Shown here: in pieces, positions 62,995 to 64,000 of the stretch | How the letters are laid out: each line of letters opens with the position of its first letter | Position numbering within the stretch: position 1 is the first letter of the stretch | Assembly: GCF_002776575.1 (NCBI RefSeq) | Contig: NZ_CP022548.1 | Span: forward strand, 1,379,001 to 1,443,000 | Source of the DNA: Sphingorhabdus sp. YGSMI21 | GTDB lineage: Bacteria > Pseudomonadota > Alphaproteobacteria > Sphingomonadales > Sphingomonadaceae | Direction of reading: 5' to 3' | Length of the DNA stretch: 64,000 nt | Program-made: the position numbers and the translations under genes | Notes under the pieces: model-generated | Database searches by the model: none | What the model saw: the letters and a program-made list of their open reading frames with translations, nothing else | Told to the model about the DNA's origin: nothing

Positions 62995-63780
62995 TTATCC
63001 AATGCCACCTCCCGCGACGAAGAGTGTCTGCCCGGTGACATACGACGCCTCCCGAGAGGCAAAAAAGCAGATCGCTGCGGCCAGTTCCTCGGGTTCGCCG
63101 AAGCGGGCCATCGGGGTGTCGCGCATGGTCTGCTCCATCACCCCAACAAAACCAGCCTTGACGGTTTCGCTCATCGGTGCAGGATCGCGCGGAGTGACCC
63201 GGGTAACGTTGACCCCGCCCGGCGCAACGCAGTTCACGCGCACGCCGCTGGCTTCCAGTTCCAGCGACAAGGCTGCGGTCAGTGCGGCAACCCCGCCTTT
63301 GGCGGCGGCATAGGGAACCCGGTTCACGCCGCGCGTGGCCACTGAACCGATATTGACGATTGAACCGCGACCGGCCGCGAGCATGTACGGCACCACCGTG
63401 TGGCAGCACCAAAGTGTCGGCCACAGCGAACGGTTGATTTCAGACACGATCTCGTTCGGGGTATATTCCCAGTAAGGTTTGGCCCAAATCGTGCCGCCTA
63501 CGTTGTGGACTGCAACGTCGATCCGGCCGAAACGATCGGCCACCGTTCGATACAGTTCGACCGCTCCTTCGCATCTCTCGAGGTCGACGATGGCGGCGTG
63601 GACATCGGCACCACTTTCCCGCAGGCGATCGACCGCATCTTGCGTGGCTTGAGCCGCTCGATCAGCGACGATCACGGTCGCTCCTTCTTCAGCCATGCGC
63701 TGGGCCGTGGCCAGCCCGATACCCTGAGCTCCGCCTGTCACAACCGCGACTTGGTTTTCGAACCGTCTGGCTAAAGTCAT
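62995..63780 (-). CDS. xylL: Benzoate/toluate cis-diol dehydrogenase (SDR)
   Basis: A 261-residue short-chain dehydrogenase with the BenD/XylL-specific stretch HNVGGTIWAKPYWEYTPNEI and WPTLWCCHTVVPYMLAAGRG, plus IVNIGSVATRGVNRVPYAAA and KGG with the catalytic Ser-Tyr-Lys. It oxidises and decarboxylates the cis-diol carboxylate made by XylXY to catechol. ATG 63780 is the family start; the frame is open 10 codons upstream. Normally it is adjacent to xylXYZ, but here it is 24 kb away, converging on the reductase gene. Confidence 0.9.
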   Translation of the reverse strand: MTLARRFENQVAVVTGGAQGIGLATAQRMAEEGATVIVADRAAQATQDAVDRLRESGADVHAAIVDLERCEGAVELYRTVADRFGRIDVAVHNVGGTIWAKPYWEYTPNEIVSEINRSLWPTLWCCHTVVPYMLAAGRGSIVNIGSVATRGVNRVPYAAAKGGVAALTAALSLELEASGVRVNCVAPGGVNVTRVTPRDPAPMSETVKAGFVGVMEQTMRDTPMARFGEPEELAAAICFFASREASYVTGQTLFVAGGGIG

Positions 63781-63875
63781 GTTCAGTCTGCTCCTCCTTC
63801 TCGAACTCATGCAACGATAAGCAAGGTCGAATGACTGTCTTGTTTATACTCGCGCTTTATGGCATGCAAGGAAAA

Positions 63876-63888
63876 GCATTACACAATG
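63876..63888 (-). promoter_or_regulatory. Recurrent motif copy upstream of the hydratase-aldolase
   Basis: The minus strand of GCATTACACAATG reads CATTGTGTAATGC, fitting CAYTGTGYAATRC. It lies between the divergent xylL (start 63780) and the hydratase-aldolase (start 63948), the same kind of position as the copies at 17574 and 37155. On the minus strand TTGCAT and TATAAA, spaced 15 bp, could be the xylL promoter just beyond it. Confidence 0.45.
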
Positions 63889-63947
63889 TAAAACGTCTGG
63901 ACGCTGCGGCAGCAATCACCGGACTCAATTCTAGGAGAGCTACGAAG

Positions 63948-64000
63948 ATGACACGTACACTTATGAAATCTGGTGACGTCAAAGGCGCTTGGGCGATTAT
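63948..64000 (+). CDS. nahE: trans-o-Hydroxybenzylidenepyruvate hydratase-aldolase (5' end only)
   Basis: Only 17 codons are in the window: TRTLMKSGDVKGAWAI. The GDVKGAWAI stretch matches the N-terminus of NahE/PhnE hydratase-aldolases of the dihydrodipicolinate-synthase family, which split the NahD product into salicylaldehyde and pyruvate. AGGAGAG (63934-63939) supports ATG 63948. The name rests on a short match plus the presence of nahD and bphC, so it is tentative. Confidence 0.6.
   Translation, partial: MTRTLMKSGDVKGAWAI

Noticed and set aside
1..64000. CRISPR arrays, tRNA or rRNA genes, prophage genes, plasmid replication origin
   Set aside because: Looked for spaced direct repeats, tRNA-like cloverleaf segments and phage or Rep proteins; none was recognisable by eye.

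Overview
The window looks like part of a sphingomonad (Novosphingobium/Sphingobium type) conjugative megaplasmid. Two things point there. An F-type transfer operon (traA-L-E-K) sits at the left edge. The right half is the mosaic aromatic catabolic cluster known from sphingomonad plasmids and PAH degraders, in which xyl-, bph- and nah-type genes are interleaved, several Rieske oxygenase pairs lack their own reductases, and xylM/xylA lies beside the oxygenases. TonB receptors, high-GC coding sequence and AGGAGA-type ribosome sites also fit. Assignments come from reading the sequence; no database search was run.

Layout. 1-1793: traA/L/E/K (minus strand). 2158-5088: a two-gene XRE/AlpA regulator module, then a broken second copy cut by an IS630-type element. 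5337-14246: an island with a secreted type B carboxylesterase, TonB receptor, M28-like hydrolase, GntR regulator, beta-lactamase-fold hydrolase and acyl-CoA ligase; two identical-core palindromes (TTATTATCGATAATA type) mark the likely GntR operators. 14607-22340: IS110, a c-type cytochrome remnant, a short meta-pathway block (C-C hydrolase, hydratase, HpaI-type aldolase, CoA transferase) and a graveyard of truncated genes and IS fragments. 22372-30194: a tightly coupled operon for 4-alkylphenol/vanillyl-type oxidation and prFMN decarboxylation (UbiX, a Tat protein of unknown function, two VAO/PCMH-family flavoproteins, aldehyde dehydrogenase, UbiD-like VdcC, VdcD, cytochrome c). 30331-33368: a TonB receptor and an internally deleted one. 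33395-37040 (minus): HCCA isomerase, Rieske oxygenase pair, Rieske ferredoxin, extradiol dioxygenase. 37341-53460 (plus): XylXY, a PdxA/TphB-like dehydrogenase, a second TphA2/NagG-type oxygenase pair, GST, and the complete catechol meta-cleavage pathway, then aldehyde dehydrogenase and cis-diol dehydrogenase. 53556-59777 (minus): two NDO-type oxygenase pairs, XylM and XylA, probably from a sigma-54 promoter. 59989-61629: XylR/DmpR-type activator. 61741-64000: ferredoxin reductase, BenD/XylL-type dehydrogenase and the start of a NahE-type hydratase-aldolase.

How it works together. Five Rieske oxygenase alpha/beta pairs appear to share one Rieske ferredoxin (35760-36086) and one reductase (61741-62967). 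Products would enter BphC/NahD/NahE upper-pathway steps, or BenD/XylL and XylE, and then pass through XylG/H/I/J/K/Q to pyruvate and acetyl-CoA. A recurring motif (CAYTGTGYAATRC) lies in the divergent control regions at 17.6, 37.2 and 63.9 kb, with a related site at 61.7 kb, suggesting a regulon beyond the sigma-54 activator. The most interesting open questions are the Tat protein inside the VAO/UbiD operon, the shared motif, the terminator-like hairpin between xylM and xylA, and a TphB-like dehydrogenase paired with a reductase-less oxygenase.
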